Assembly (NCBI RefSeq): GCF_029167625.1
Contig: NZ_CP119145.1
Location: 5,890,001 to 5,954,000 of the forward strand
From: Streptomyces sp. AM 4-1-1
Lineage (GTDB): Bacteria; Actinomycetota; Actinomycetes; Streptomycetales; Streptomycetaceae
DNA length: 64,000 nucleotides
Direction of reading: 5' to 3'
Part shown: positions 1 through 8,513 of the stretch, in pieces
How the letters are laid out: each line of letters starts with the position of its first letter
How positions within the stretch are numbered: the first letter of the stretch is position 1
The notes under the pieces: model-generated
The model's input: the letters and a program-made list of their open reading frames with translations, nothing else
What the model was told of the DNA's origin: nothing
The model's database searches: none
Position numbers and translations under genes: made by a program

Positions 1-2
1 GC

Positions 3-194
3 CTTGCCCGTCGGCTCTTGCTGCACCAGCTCGTCGACGCATGGGGCGTGCCGCACGGCAGCGCGGCACCCGACACCGCCGCGCTGCTTGTCGCGGAACT
101 CGCCGCCAACGCCGCCACGCACGGCCGCGTCCCCGGCCGGGACTTCGAGGGCGCCGCTGTAGTCCTCGGCCGGACTCTGTTTCCCGCGCGTTGA
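3..194 (+). pseudogene. Fragment of an anti-sigma-type ATP-binding protein
   Basis: This open frame enters from outside the window and ends at a TGA at 192-194. Its translation contains the N-box region of HATPase_c proteins of the RsbW/SpoIIAB-like regulatory class: VAELAANAATHG followed by RVPGRDFE. In intact relatives this is followed by the beta-strands and the G1/G2 boxes of the ATP lid, but here the frame runs only about 14 more unrelated residues before the stop. It therefore looks 3'-truncated. Streptomyces genomes carry dozens of such proteins, often beside DUF397/helix-turn-helix pairs, none of which is visible here. Confidence 0.55.
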
Positions 195-586
195 ACCGGC
201 CCTACGTGCCGATCCGGCGCAGTGCGAGGAGCGTCGCGTCGCAGGTGCGGGTCGTCCAGGTGGGCCACGAGGTGGTCGACGTAGTCCTGGCGCCCAGCGT
301 GGCCGGCGCCTGGGGCAGCTTCCCGAGAAACAGTGTTGCGCAGCTACGAGAAGGCTGCGCGTGTCATGGTCCGGGTCGGTCGGACGGCGTTCGGTAAGGC
401 GGTCCGAGTACATCAGGACGAGGTCACCGATCTCCTGCGGCGTCGCGATGGCGGTGCAGGTCGTGCCGGGGCAGGGCACTCAGAGAGAGCCCGGGCCCGC
501 CGCCGTGGGTCGGTAGCCGGGTGGCGTGACCGTCGCGCACCAGGACGGGGCGAGGTGTCCCACGCAGGCCCAGCTAAGCAGCGCGC
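195..586. other. Gap without a convincing gene
   Basis: About 390 bases lie between two ATPase-like fragments. Open frames here have no recognisable motif, and I see no strong hairpin. It is probably decayed coding DNA like its surroundings. Confidence 0.4.
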
Positions 587-1159
587 ATGTCCGCGCTGGA
601 AACCTGCCTGAACAAGTGGCGCCTCGTCGAGGCATGCGAGGGGGCGGTACGTGTGCCCGTCACCCGAATCGTCGGTCCGTCGGACGGAATCGGCGTCGGC
701 GACGCCTTCCCTGGCGGCTTCCCGGTCGCCGCCAAGCCCCGCACCGGCTTCGATTCCCGCGGTGTCACCGTCGTCGAGAACCGAGCCGGCCTCGCCCCGC
801 TCCCGTTCGTCGCCGAACTCGCCGTGAACGCCGTTCTCTACGGCGTCCCCGGACCGGGCTTCGCCCCGCCCCTTTCCCACCACGAGAGCCTGGGCATCGT
901 CCGAATCGCGGTGACCGACCTTCCTCCCGCCCGGTTGGCGCGATCGGCTCCCGATCCGGACGAGAGCGGAGGCCGCAGAGTGCTCCTCGTTGACGTGCTC
1001 GCCGCTGACTGGGGCCTGCGCGACCGCCCCCGGCCCGGGAAGACGGTCTGGGCGGAGTGCGCAACGGCTCCCCATCTCATCCGGTTCGTCGGGGCCAGCA
1101 GGTATGGCGTTCGGTTGACCGGACTGTCGGCACCGAAGCCCCGACCAGGGCATTACTGA
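587..1159 (+). CDS. HATPase-domain ATP-binding protein, possibly degenerate
   Basis: The 190-residue product shows the features of the Streptomyces anti-sigma-like ATP-binding proteins. There is an N-box (VAELAVNAVLYG near residues 74-85), a VTD segment for the G1 box, and a G2-like stretch (GGRRVLLVDVLAADWG) followed by GKTVWAEC, which is the usual C-terminal signature. The G2 box normally reads GRGL, and the change to GRRV may weaken ATP binding. The first 65 residues and the last 35 do not look like the family, so this may be a domain remnant read through into flanking sequence. The fragment at 3-194 is from the same family. Role if functional: sequestering a sigma factor or another regulator. 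Confidence 0.45.
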   Translation: MSALETCLNKWRLVEACEGAVRVPVTRIVGPSDGIGVGDAFPGGFPVAAKPRTGFDSRGVTVVENRAGLAPLPFVAELAVNAVLYGVPGPGFAPPLSHHESLGIVRIAVTDLPPARLARSAPDPDESGGRRVLLVDVLAADWGLRDRPRPGKTVWAECATAPHLIRFVGASRYGVRLTGLSAPKPRPGHY

Positions 1160-1259
1160 CATGGGCGGAGCGGTATCAGGGTTGCTCTCCGAGCGGTGCC
1201 CTGACCGCTTTCGAGGGGGAAACGGTCGTCGCACAGGGCATCGGGGGAGGGGAGCCGCC

Positions 1260-2730
1260 GTGCAGGCTCTGTACGCCGTCAGTTTCGACATCCGGTCCGC
1301 CCAGGAACAGCCGGGCCGCGTCTACGAGAGCCTTCGGCCATCTCGCCGACTGGCTCGGCCACCACGGACGTGTACCGGCACCGTCGGTGACCGAACTCGT
1401 CCGGGATGGCCGAGCAGAGCTCGCCGGCAAGATTCCCGGCCATGGTAACCGCACAGTGAGCTGGACCGTGGCGGGCGACGAACTCACCCGCGCGCTGCGC
1501 ATGACCATCCATCAGCCGCTGTCTACGGGACCGGCCCAGTTCGTCACCCGGGTCACGGTCGCCCAGTCGGAGGAAGGCGGTGGCGGGCTCAGGACCGTCA
1601 TGGGCAGGGAGATCCCCGACGGCTGGATGGCACCGGTGCAGGATCCGCAGATCAAGCGCCCGAACCTGCTGCGGGCGGTGCTCGGCGACCAGGAGCTCGA
1701 AGTGCGGCTGTTGAGCCAGCTCGCCACGGGGCGGTACGAGTAGATCCGGGAGGAGAGCCATGCTGACGTGCTCCTCGATGTCCTGGCGCTGCGCACGCGG
1801 CTCCCTATTCTCCTGATACGTCCCAGGGACCAGGCGGGATGAAGCGCGGCGGCCGACGCGTCGTGACAACTGGCTGGCCTGGCCCAGGTGGTGACCCTGA
1901 ACTACGTGACTGCACAAGCCGTCCGGCGGGCCCACGAGCAGTTGGCCGTACCCGGCGGTGGCGCCCGGCTGGTCTGGCCCGACCTCGGCTGGAACACCCC
2001 TCGTACTTGCGTGAGGAGGTGTCCCAGGCGTCCTTCGTGGAACGGCGGCTGATGCTGTCGCTCGCCCATCTCTCTGTCATCGCCCGTGGCAGTGACACAG
2101 CGTGGGAAAGTGCGTGGCAGGCTTCGTACCGCGCGGGAGCCGTTGTCGCGCGCCCAAGCCGCCGGAGACACGACCGCCGAGCTCGAAGCACTGCAGAAAC
2201 GTGTCCGGCAGCTCGAAGAGGACGCCACGTCCTGGGAGGACATGGCACAGAGCTGCATGGAGGAACGCGACAAGGCGCGAGACGATGCCGCATCCGCTGA
2301 GGCCCTGCGTCAGGACCGGGACTACTGGAAGAACGAGTACCTGGGCCTGCCGAAGGGCGGGAGCGGGCGGGCGGCCACATTCGATGCCTGGAGCGAGATC
2401 CCTCCTTCGGGATCGGATGCCGTGCTCGCTTTCGAAGCTCTCGCCAAGGCGTCGGAGGAGCACATCGTGTTCACGCCGAGAGCGGCGCGCAGTTGGAAGG
2501 ACTCCCGCTACCCGTACCCCCAGGAGATGACCGACCGGCTGACCGCGCTCGCGCAGGCTGCGATGGACCTGTACTCCAATTCCGACAAGATGCCCAGACT
2601 GGCCCAGTGGTTCTACGACAACCACGTACCCCCTTCGCGGGCTGCGGCCATGGTGGCCCGCGGCGCTCCTACGAGCGCGTGCCGGCCTGCCTCCGTTCGC
2701 GAGCGGTCGGACTCCAGGCGGAGTCCCTGA
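1260..2730 (+). pseudogene. Frameshifted hypothetical protein gene
   Basis: A coherent protein can be followed through several frames. It begins at a GTG (1260) preceded by GGGGGAGGGGAG, reads VQALYAVSFDIRSAQEQ, shifts frame near 1330, and continues to a TAG at 1741-1743. It resumes in the same frame through LAQVVTLNYVTAQAVRR (from 1879), shifts again near 2000, reads LSLAHLSVIARG, and shifts back near 2120. The end is a charged, coiled-coil-like stretch (ELEALQKRVRQLEEDA) and a C-terminal domain with RSWKDSRYPYP and MTDRLTALAQAAMDLY. From memory this matches a long Streptomyces hypothetical family of about 500 residues with no known function. At least three shifts plus a stop mean it is dead, unless the sequence has errors. 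Its 3' end overlaps the convergent gene at 2669. Confidence 0.6.
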
Positions 2731-3289
2731 GGAACGCCTCGACAGCCTTCACGCCCGGCCGGTAGCCGCTTGAGGTGTCCACTGTCAGTATCGGCACGTC
2801 GAGCGAGATCGGCGTGAAGCGGTCGTACGAGAACTTCCCCGTGGCCATCGCGTCGAGAAGTTCTTGGTCGGCGTGTGCGCCTCGATGGGCGGAGGCCCTG
2901 GCGCGTTGGGCGATCCTGCTTCGGGCGACGGCTGATGACGTGGTGCAGCGGACGACCCGGATTCGCGCGAGTGCGGCCAGGGGTTCCAAGCCGCTCCTCC
3001 ACAGCTTGTCCTGAAACGCCGCCTCGGCGACCACGGTCGTTCCGGCCCTCAGCAGCGACGTCAGCACCTCGAAGAAGACGTCAAGTGTGCGGTGGTTCAG
3101 AGGATCGTCGCCGCCGCTCCGGTAGCCAGGTGTCGCCAGAACCATCCCCTGCTTGATCTCGTCACGAATGATCGCGGGACAGCCCAGACCCTGTGCGACC
3201 TTCTGGGCGAGCGTCGTCTTGCCAGTTCCTGGTGGCCCGCTCACGACGGCCAGTGTGGGGGAGCTCGTGGAGTTGTCGGAGTGTGGCAT
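2669..3289 (-). CDS. P-loop AAA/zeta-toxin-like kinase
   Basis: The 206-residue protein opens with a textbook Walker A motif, VSGPPGTGKTTLAQKVAQ (residues about 15-32), and then CPAIIRDEIKQGM, as in small nucleotide or sugar kinases and zeta-toxin-like AAA proteins. A mid-protein TVVAEAAFQ segment and an arginine-rich lid region (RSRIAQRARAS) fit a phosphotransferase fold. The substrate cannot be deduced. It is transcribed toward the frameshifted gene and overlaps its 3' end by about 60 bases. The C-terminus (SAWSPTARERRQAGTRS) is poorly conserved in character. No antitoxin-like partner is adjacent, so a toxin role is not supported. Confidence 0.7.
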   Translation of the reverse strand: MPHSDNSTSSPTLAVVSGPPGTGKTTLAQKVAQGLGCPAIIRDEIKQGMVLATPGYRSGGDDPLNHRTLDVFFEVLTSLLRAGTTVVAEAAFQDKLWRSGLEPLAALARIRVVRCTTSSAVARSRIAQRARASAHRGAHADQELLDAMATGKFSYDRFTPISLDVPILTVDTSSGYRPGVKAVEAFLRDSAWSPTARERRQAGTRS

Positions 3290-3484
3290 GGGCGAAAACC
3301 TCGTTACGTTCGTTCGAAGAAGGCGCAGGAGGACGGTGTGAACTTCCCGGCGTCAGGCACGAATCCGGGCACCTGACGGAGCGGATCTCGCGCGCTCCGA
3401 AAGGTAGTGGGTCTCCTGTCGGCTGCCTGCGGAACCAGGACGGCGATGGTGCTGTTCGAGGATCGTCGGCGGACGCCCACGCCA

Positions 3485-3670
3485 GACCGCCTGGCGCGGG
3501 CTGAACCGGATCGGGGCCCAGTTCACCGCCCTGCGCTGCTTCACCCTCGACTGTATCGACCCGCCGACCACAAGCGGCAGGGCAGCATGGTCCGCCGCTG
3601 CACCATCCGGCGAAACCGCCGTGCCGACGACCGACGCTCACGTGCCGACGACCGACTCCCACGTGCCGTC
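3485..3670 (+). mobile_element. Remnant of an IS630-family-like transposase 3' end
   Basis: Starting at 3492, one frame reads WRGLNRIGAQFTALRCFTLD. After a one-base shift the neighbouring frame reads DHKRQGSMVRRCTIRRNRR and on to VVDG. In order and spacing this resembles the C-terminus of IS630-type transposases common in Streptomyces (LNRLGAQFxALRYFxLDGTDH, then GSMIRRYIxWRN, then a terminal VVxRANVA). No upstream DDE catalytic core and no clear terminal inverted repeats remain, so only a decayed tail is present. The rest of the 3290-3679 gap holds nothing else I can recognise. Confidence 0.5.
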
Positions 3671-3679
3671 GTCGACGGT

Positions 3680-5074
3680 CTACAGTCCTGTCCGACGGCG
3701 TGCGGAAAGGTTCTCCTGGAACCAGCGGTAGGAGTCCTTGGGTGTCCGCACCTGGGTGTCGAAGTCGACATGGACCAGGCCGAACCGCGGCTCATACCCC
3801 AGGGCCCACTCGAAGTTGTCCAGGAGCGACCACGTGAAGTAGCCGCGCACGTCGACGCCGTCCTCGATCGCGCGGGAGACCGCGGCGAGATGGTCACGGT
3901 GGTAGGCGATGCGCTGCGGATCATGGACCGCGCCGTCGGGGCCCGGACGGTCCCGGAAGGCGCAGCCGCTCTCGGTGACGTAGAGCGGCGGCAGCCGGTC
4001 GCCGTACCGCTGCGTGAAGGTGGTCAGGATCTCGCGCAGCCCATCGGGGACGACGGCCCAGTCGAGGTCGGTGGTGGGTACGTCGGTCAGGACGCGCGGC
4101 TCGAACGGCAGCCCCTCCGGCAGGGCGGCGCCCTCCAGAGCGGGCGAGCCCACGGACGCGGTGCCGGGCGCGCCGACGGGCACCGGCTGGTAGTAGTTCA
4201 CCCCGAACCAGTCCAGTGGCGTCGAGATGATCTCCAGGTCCGCAGCCAGTGTGCCGTCCGCGTGACCGGGCATCAGCATGGCCAGCAGTTCGTCGGGGTA
4301 GCTGCCGCGCAGCACCGGGTCCGCGAACAGCCAGTTGACCAGCGTGTCGTACGACGCGGCCGCCTCTCGGTCGGCATCGGAGCCGGACGCCGGCCAAGTG
4401 GGGGCGTGGTTGGAGGCGATGCCGATGTTGCCGACGCCGGCGGCGCGCAGCGCCTGCACGGTCAGGCCGTGGCCCAGCAACAGGTGGTGGGCCACCGGCA
4501 TCGCGTCGAAGCCGAGGGCCAGGCCGGGGGCGTGGGTGCCGACCGCGTGCCCGAACATCGTCGCCACCACCGGTTCGTTGACCGGCATCCACATCCCGAC
4601 CCGGTCGCCGAGCCGTTCGGCGACCACGGCGCCGTAGTCCGCCAGTCGTTGAGCCGTCTCCCGTTTCTGCCAGCCGCCTCGGTCCTGCAGCGCCTGGGGC
4701 AGGTCCCAGTGGTACAGGGTCACCGCGGGCGTGATACCGGCGGCCAGCAGATCGTCGACGAGCCGGTCGTAGAAGTCCAGACCCGCCGCGTTTACTTCGC
4801 CCGACCCGGACGGCATGACGCGCGGCCACGAGATCGAGAAGCGGTAGGCATCGATGCCCAGCTCCCGCATCAGGGCGACGTCCTCCCCCGACCGGTGGTA
4901 GTGGTCGCAGGCGACCTCGCCGGTCTCGCCGTTCCTGATCCTGCCGGGCTCGGCGCTGAACGTGTCCCAGATGGAGGGCCCCTTGCCGTCCTCGGCGGCG
5001 GCGCCCTCGATCTGGTACGACGCCGTCGACACACCGAGGACGAAGTCCTCGGGCAGGCGGGGGAAGTCGGACAT
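3680..5074 (-). CDS. Family 1 glycoside hydrolase (beta-glucosidase)
   Basis: The 464-residue protein matches GH1 beta-glucosidases over its whole length, which is normal for the family. The N-terminus has FVLGVSTASYQIEGA and GPSIWDTF; GH1 signatures follow at YHWDLPQ (121-127). The catalytic acid/base is in NEP (E167) and the nucleophile in TESG (E368). The C-terminal GYFTWSLLDNFEWALGY forms the aglycone and sugar-binding pocket. No signal peptide is seen, so it should act in the cytoplasm on an imported glycoside. The ATG at 5074 was chosen because family homology begins there; a longer upstream frame is just the shadow of the next gene. It is third in an operon after the FAD oxidase and the PLP enzyme, 26 bases after the latter. 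Confidence 0.93.
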   Translation of the reverse strand: MSDFPRLPEDFVLGVSTASYQIEGAAAEDGKGPSIWDTFSAEPGRIRNGETGEVACDHYHRSGEDVALMRELGIDAYRFSISWPRVMPSGSGEVNAAGLDFYDRLVDDLLAAGITPAVTLYHWDLPQALQDRGGWQKRETAQRLADYGAVVAERLGDRVGMWMPVNEPVVATMFGHAVGTHAPGLALGFDAMPVAHHLLLGHGLTVQALRAAGVGNIGIASNHAPTWPASGSDADREAAASYDTLVNWLFADPVLRGSYPDELLAMLMPGHADGTLAADLEIISTPLDWFGVNYYQPVPVGAPGTASVGSPALEGAALPEGLPFEPRVLTDVPTTDLDWAVVPDGLREILTTFTQRYGDRLPPLYVTESGCAFRDRPGPDGAVHDPQRIAYHRDHLAAVSRAIEDGVDVRGYFTWSLLDNFEWALGYEPRFGLVHVDFDTQVRTPKDSYRWFQENLSARRRTGL

Positions 5075-5100
5075 GGTCACACCTTTCACGGGGTCGGCGG

Positions 5101-6324
5101 TCAGAGAAACGTTCTGTGATGGCCTCGGTAGGTGGGGACGGTGTCGACGATGTGGCCGTCCTCGACGAGGTGGAGTTCGGGCACATGCTCGCAGAGCTCG
5201 CCGGCCTTGCTGTGCCGCAGCCAGACGCGGTCGCCGACGCGCAGTCCGGCGACGCCACGGCCGCGCAGCGGGGTCTGCACCTCGCCGGCTCCCTCCTGCG
5301 GCACCAGCCGTAGCCCTGTTGGCCAGGTCGGCGTGGGGAGGCGGTCGGGGCCGGCGGCCCCGGACGCGATCCACCCCCCACCCAGGAGCGTGGCGTGGTG
5401 CGGCGAGGGGCGACGCACCACCGACAGCGCGAAGAAGGCCGCCGGGCGGGGGGCGAACCGGGTGTAGAAGTCGAACAGGGTGGGAGCGAGGAGCCCGGAC
5501 CCGGCCGCGACCTCGGTGACGGAGAACTCCCGGCTGGTCGTCTCCAGGCTCCCGGTGCCACCGCCGTTGACGAACTCCAGCGGCGCCACCGACGCGACGG
5601 CGGCGACCGCCTCGGCCCGCCGTTCGGCGAGCTCGTGTGCCGAGGCCCTCTGCATGCCCCGGACCAGGAACCGTCCCGGGCCGGGGCGGTTGTCGCCGAC
5701 GCCGGCGATCTGGCCCTCGTAGGCCATCACTCCCACGAGGCGTAGCCGGGGGCGGTCGACCACCGCGCGAGCCAGGTCCCGTGCGGCGCGAGCGGTGTGT
5801 ACGGGAGAGCGCCGAGCGCCGATGTGCACGCGGCCGTCGGCCAACCGCAGCGAGGCGTCGACCTCAAGGCAGACACGTACCTGCCGGGCGCTGGGTCCGA
5901 GGCCGTCGAGGACTTCGTCGATCAGGTCGAGGTGCGCAGGCGAGTCGACCATGAGCGTCACCCGGGAGGCCAGCACCTCGTCCGCGGCGAGCCGGGCGAC
6001 GGCCGCCGCGTCGACGGTGGGGTAGCCGACCACCACGTCCTCGAACTCCTCCGCCAGCCACAGCGCCTCGGGCAGCGTGAACGCCAGTACGCCGGCCCAG
6101 CCGGGCTCTGCGGAGACCTGACTCAGCAGCGCGCGGCACCGCACCGACTTGCTGGCGATCCGGATCGGCTTGCCCGCGGCCCGGCGCACCAGGTCCCGGG
6201 CGTTGGCGCGCAGTGACGGCAGGTGCACCACGGCGTACGGCGGCTGGAGCTGTGCCGTGGCCTCGGCGAGTTCAGCGAAGAGCGCGCCGGGCGAGGCAGG
6301 GGGGAGGGAGGCCGGTGCGCTCAT
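5101..6324 (-). CDS. PLP enzyme of the D-threonine aldolase / alanine racemase fold
   Basis: The 407-residue protein has the N-terminal TIM-barrel and C-terminal beta-domain layout of fold-type III PLP enzymes related to D-threonine aldolase and D-serine dehydratase. The PLP-binding lysine is probably K59 in RIASKSVRC. Further support comes from the EVDASLR segment, the FVNGGGTGSLE phosphate-binding loop and the metal-site-like C-terminal region with LRHSKAGELCEHVPELHLVE, where the His and Cys resemble the Zn/Mn ligands of these enzymes. The substrate is probably a D-configured beta-hydroxy amino acid or amine, but it cannot be read from sequence. Its ATG overlaps the stop of the upstream oxidase gene (ATGA at 6321-6324), implying translational coupling. 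Confidence 0.82.
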   Translation of the reverse strand: MSAPASLPPASPGALFAELAEATAQLQPPYAVVHLPSLRANARDLVRRAAGKPIRIASKSVRCRALLSQVSAEPGWAGVLAFTLPEALWLAEEFEDVVVGYPTVDAAAVARLAADEVLASRVTLMVDSPAHLDLIDEVLDGLGPSARQVRVCLEVDASLRLADGRVHIGARRSPVHTARAARDLARAVVDRPRLRLVGVMAYEGQIAGVGDNRPGPGRFLVRGMQRASAHELAERRAEAVAAVASVAPLEFVNGGGTGSLETTSREFSVTEVAAGSGLLAPTLFDFYTRFAPRPAAFFALSVVRRPSPHHATLLGGGWIASGAAGPDRLPTPTWPTGLRLVPQEGAGEVQTPLRGRGVAGLRVGDRVWLRHSKAGELCEHVPELHLVEDGHIVDTVPTYRGHHRTFL

Positions 6325-7640
6325 CGGGGGCCACCGACCGAGCCGAGGACGCGGTCGAGATAGGGGTTCGCGAACACTCCGGACGGGTCCACGTGAGCGC
6401 GCAGGGCGGTGAAGTCGGCGAACCGGGGGTAGAGCTCCGCAAGCTCGGCGGCGCCGAGCCGGTGCATCTTCCCCCAGTGCGGCCGACCGCCCGCGGCGCC
6501 GAGAACGTCCTCGCACACCTGGAACCACCGCTCGTGTGGCATCCGGTGGTACTGGTGGAAGGCGACGTAGGCGACATCGCGTTCGTGGGCGGGGGAGAGC
6601 CAGATGTCGTCGGCCGCGGCGAACCGGACCTCGAAGGGGAAGGAGATCGCTTCGTCGTGGGCGTCGACCCAGCGCCGGAGCTCGCTCAGGGCGTCGACGA
6701 CGGCGTTGCGTGGGACGGCGTACTCGCCCTCGCGGAAGCGCACGTCGCGGGGTGAGGCGAAGACCCGGTGAGCGAGGTCGGTGACATCGCGGGTCCCGGT
6801 GAGCCGGGTCGCGAGGCGGGTGATGCCCGGCACGGTCCGGGGCCGTCTCGCGCCCAGGCGCAGCAGTCGGTCGAAGGCGTAGTCGGCCAGGAACCGGTCC
6901 TCGACCGCGCGCGCCACCCGGCCCCGGGGGCGCAGGCCGGTTCCGGCCGGGAGCCGAGTGAAGCGACGGGTCAGCGCGGTGGCGGTGTGCGGGAACCAGA
7001 AGAACTCGAAGTGGTCGTGGGTCGCGACGAGTTCGTCGAGCGACTCCAGCGTCTCGTCGAGCGGTTGCGGCCGGTCGACCCCGCGCAGTGCGAAGAGTGG
7101 CACGCACTGGAGGGTGACGGTGGTGATGACGCCCAGGGCGCCGAGGGAGACGCGGGCCGCGGCGAACAGGTCGGGCCGCTCCACGGACGAGCAGGTCACG
7201 ATCGAGCCGTCGGCCAGCACCAGTTCGAGCTCACGCACCTGGGTGGCCATGATGCCGAACCGTTCGCCGGATCCGTGGGTGCCGGTGGTCAGTGCCCCGG
7301 CGACGGTCTGGCGGTCGATGTCGCCGAGGATCTCCAGGGCCAGTCCGAGTTCGGCGAGAAGCGGGTTGAGCCGGTGCAGCGGCATCCCGGCCCGGACCGT
7401 GACCAGGCCGGTCCCGGTGTCGGCGCGGACCAGTCCGGTCAGTCTGTCCGGACGCAGCTGTACGCCTTCCACGACCGCGATCCCGGAGAACGAGTGCCCC
7501 GATCCGATCGCCTTGACCGAACTCCCGGCCGCGGCCGCGTCGGCGACGACGGTGGCGACCTCCTCGGCGGAGGCGGGGAAGACGACCCGGTCCGGTGTGG
7601 CCGATTCGGTGCGGGCCCAGTTCTCCCAGCGCGTGGTCAT
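6321..7640 (-). CDS. FAD-dependent sugar-lactone/alditol oxidase
   Basis: The 439-residue protein belongs to the D-arabinono-1,4-lactone oxidase / L-gulonolactone oxidase / alditol oxidase group of the vanillyl-alcohol oxidase superfamily. The PP-loop IGSGHSFSG contains H49, the residue that covalently carries FAD in many relatives. TTGTHGSGERFG and GALGVITTVTLQ complete the FAD-binding domain. The C-terminal substrate domain ends with the typical HWGKMH and FANPYLDRVLG. It would oxidise a polyol or aldono-lactone with release of H2O2. The start is supported by GGAGG ten bases before the ATG. It is the first gene of the operon and is divergent from the TetR gene; the shared 164-bp intergenic region carries the operator-like element at 7701-7726. 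Confidence 0.88.
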   Translation of the reverse strand: MTTRWENWARTESATPDRVVFPASAEEVATVVADAAAAGSSVKAIGSGHSFSGIAVVEGVQLRPDRLTGLVRADTGTGLVTVRAGMPLHRLNPLLAELGLALEILGDIDRQTVAGALTTGTHGSGERFGIMATQVRELELVLADGSIVTCSSVERPDLFAAARVSLGALGVITTVTLQCVPLFALRGVDRPQPLDETLESLDELVATHDHFEFFWFPHTATALTRRFTRLPAGTGLRPRGRVARAVEDRFLADYAFDRLLRLGARRPRTVPGITRLATRLTGTRDVTDLAHRVFASPRDVRFREGEYAVPRNAVVDALSELRRWVDAHDEAISFPFEVRFAAADDIWLSPAHERDVAYVAFHQYHRMPHERWFQVCEDVLGAAGGRPHWGKMHRLGAAELAELYPRFADFTALRAHVDPSGVFANPYLDRVLGSVGGPR

Positions 7641-7700
7641 CGGAGCCTCCGGTGGACGGGTCGGTCGGTGGCGCGACTATGGCAGCAGCGCAGAAGCTGG

Positions 7701-7726
7701 GTCAAGCGTCTTGGTCGTGCGTCCAA
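7701..7726. promoter_or_regulatory. Operator-like element, copy 1 (oxidase/TetR intergenic)
   Basis: The plus strand reads GTCAA-N-CGTCTTGG-N6-GTCCAA. TCTTGG and CCAAGA (7709-7714 and 7723-7728) form an inverted repeat, as expected for a TetR dimer site. The same spaced pattern recurs upstream of the transporter operon (14608-14633) and, more loosely, upstream of the secreted hydrolase (8447-8472). On the minus strand the element ends in TTGACC, followed 18 bases later by CATAGT, a possible promoter for the oxidase operon. Confidence 0.65.
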
Positions 7727-7804
7727 GATGGAATCGAGGACAATGGCACCCCGACGCGGGCGGTCGGGTCCTGTGACCGCCGAGCACGAGCAAGGAGTCG
7801 ACTC

Positions 7805-8407
7805 ATGAACCGGATGGCGGCGAGCGAACGACGCGAGCGGTTGGTCGACGCGGCGATCGCGGTCATGGTCCGGGAGGGAGTCTCGGCCGCCACCACGCGG
7901 GCGATCGTGGCAGAGGCCGACATGCCGCTGGGTTCCTTCCACTACTGCTTCCGCTCCAAGGAGGAGTTGCTGGGCGAGGTCATCGAGGTCATCACCGGCC
8001 ACACCCTGGAGCGGGCACTGCCGGAGGTGGTGGGCGAAGGCGAGTTGGAGGAGCGGTTGCGTCGCGGGATGCGCGCCTACTGGCAGCACGTGGTCGACGA
8101 GCCGGACGAACACCGCCTCACCTACGAACTGACGCAGTACGCCGCGCGGCAGCCCGGCCTCGCTGTCGTGGCGGAGCGGCAGTACCAGACCTACCTCGCG
8201 GCCAACACCCGCCTCATCGAGGCGCTCACCGACGGCGAGGGGAAGCCGCTGGAGTGGGACGCGCCGGTGCCGGTACTGGCGCGTTACGTCACGGCGGTGC
8301 TCGACGGGGTGACGCTGCTCTATCTCAACGAGGGGAATGCGGCCGCGGCCGGTGAGGCCCTCGATCTCGTCGCCCGGCACGTGGCGGGACTCGCCCGCCA
8401 AGCCTGA
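7805..8407 (+). CDS. TetR-family transcriptional regulator
   Basis: The 200-residue protein has an N-terminal TetR helix-turn-helix at about residues 8-54 (RRERLVDAAIAVMVREGVSA, then TTRAIVAEADMPLGSFHYCFRSKEELL). The C-terminal helical ligand-binding domain ends in a run typical of the family (VLDGVTLLYLNEGN). The ATG at 7805 follows AAGGAG at a good distance. It is divergent from the oxidase operon and upstream of the secreted hydrolase. The 26-bp element shared by three local promoters makes it the likely local repressor of all of them. The inducer is unknown but is probably an intermediate of the sugar or sulfate ester breakdown encoded here. Confidence 0.9.
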   Translation: MNRMAASERRERLVDAAIAVMVREGVSAATTRAIVAEADMPLGSFHYCFRSKEELLGEVIEVITGHTLERALPEVVGEGELEERLRRGMRAYWQHVVDEPDEHRLTYELTQYAARQPGLAVVAERQYQTYLAANTRLIEALTDGEGKPLEWDAPVPVLARYVTAVLDGVTLLYLNEGNAAAAGEALDLVARHVAGLARQA

Positions 8408-8446
8408 TCCTTGCGCTCGCGCTGATCCTTACGCTCGCGACCAATC

Positions 8447-8472
8447 CGGGACTCTTGACTGGGACGTTTGAC
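8447..8472. promoter_or_regulatory. Operator-like element, copy 3, with promoter (secreted hydrolase)
   Basis: Read on the minus strand this matches the other two copies: GTCAA-N-CGTC, then a degenerate centre, then GTCC. Relative to the rigid copies at 7701 and 14608 the inner TTGG half is altered, so binding may be weaker. It overlaps a credible promoter, TTGACT (8455-8460) with TAGGGT 18 bases downstream. The sequence just after the element (TTGACCAACTCTAGGGTGCG) resembles the matching minus-strand stretch upstream of the transporter operon (TTGACCACTCAGAGTGCG), which supports a common promoter architecture. Confidence 0.5.
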
Positions 8473-8513
8473 CAACTCTAGGGTGCGGCCCACGCCACGC
8501 CTCGGGAGACCCC

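Noticed and set aside
2669..3289. P-loop kinase as a zeta toxin in a toxin-antitoxin pair
   Set aside because: No short antitoxin gene is adjacent or overlapping at its start.
3407..5119. Long plus-strand open frame (570 codons) opposite the GH1 gene
   Set aside because: It is antisense to a clear GH1 enzyme and its translation is low-complexity Arg/Gly/Val typical of high-GC shadow frames.
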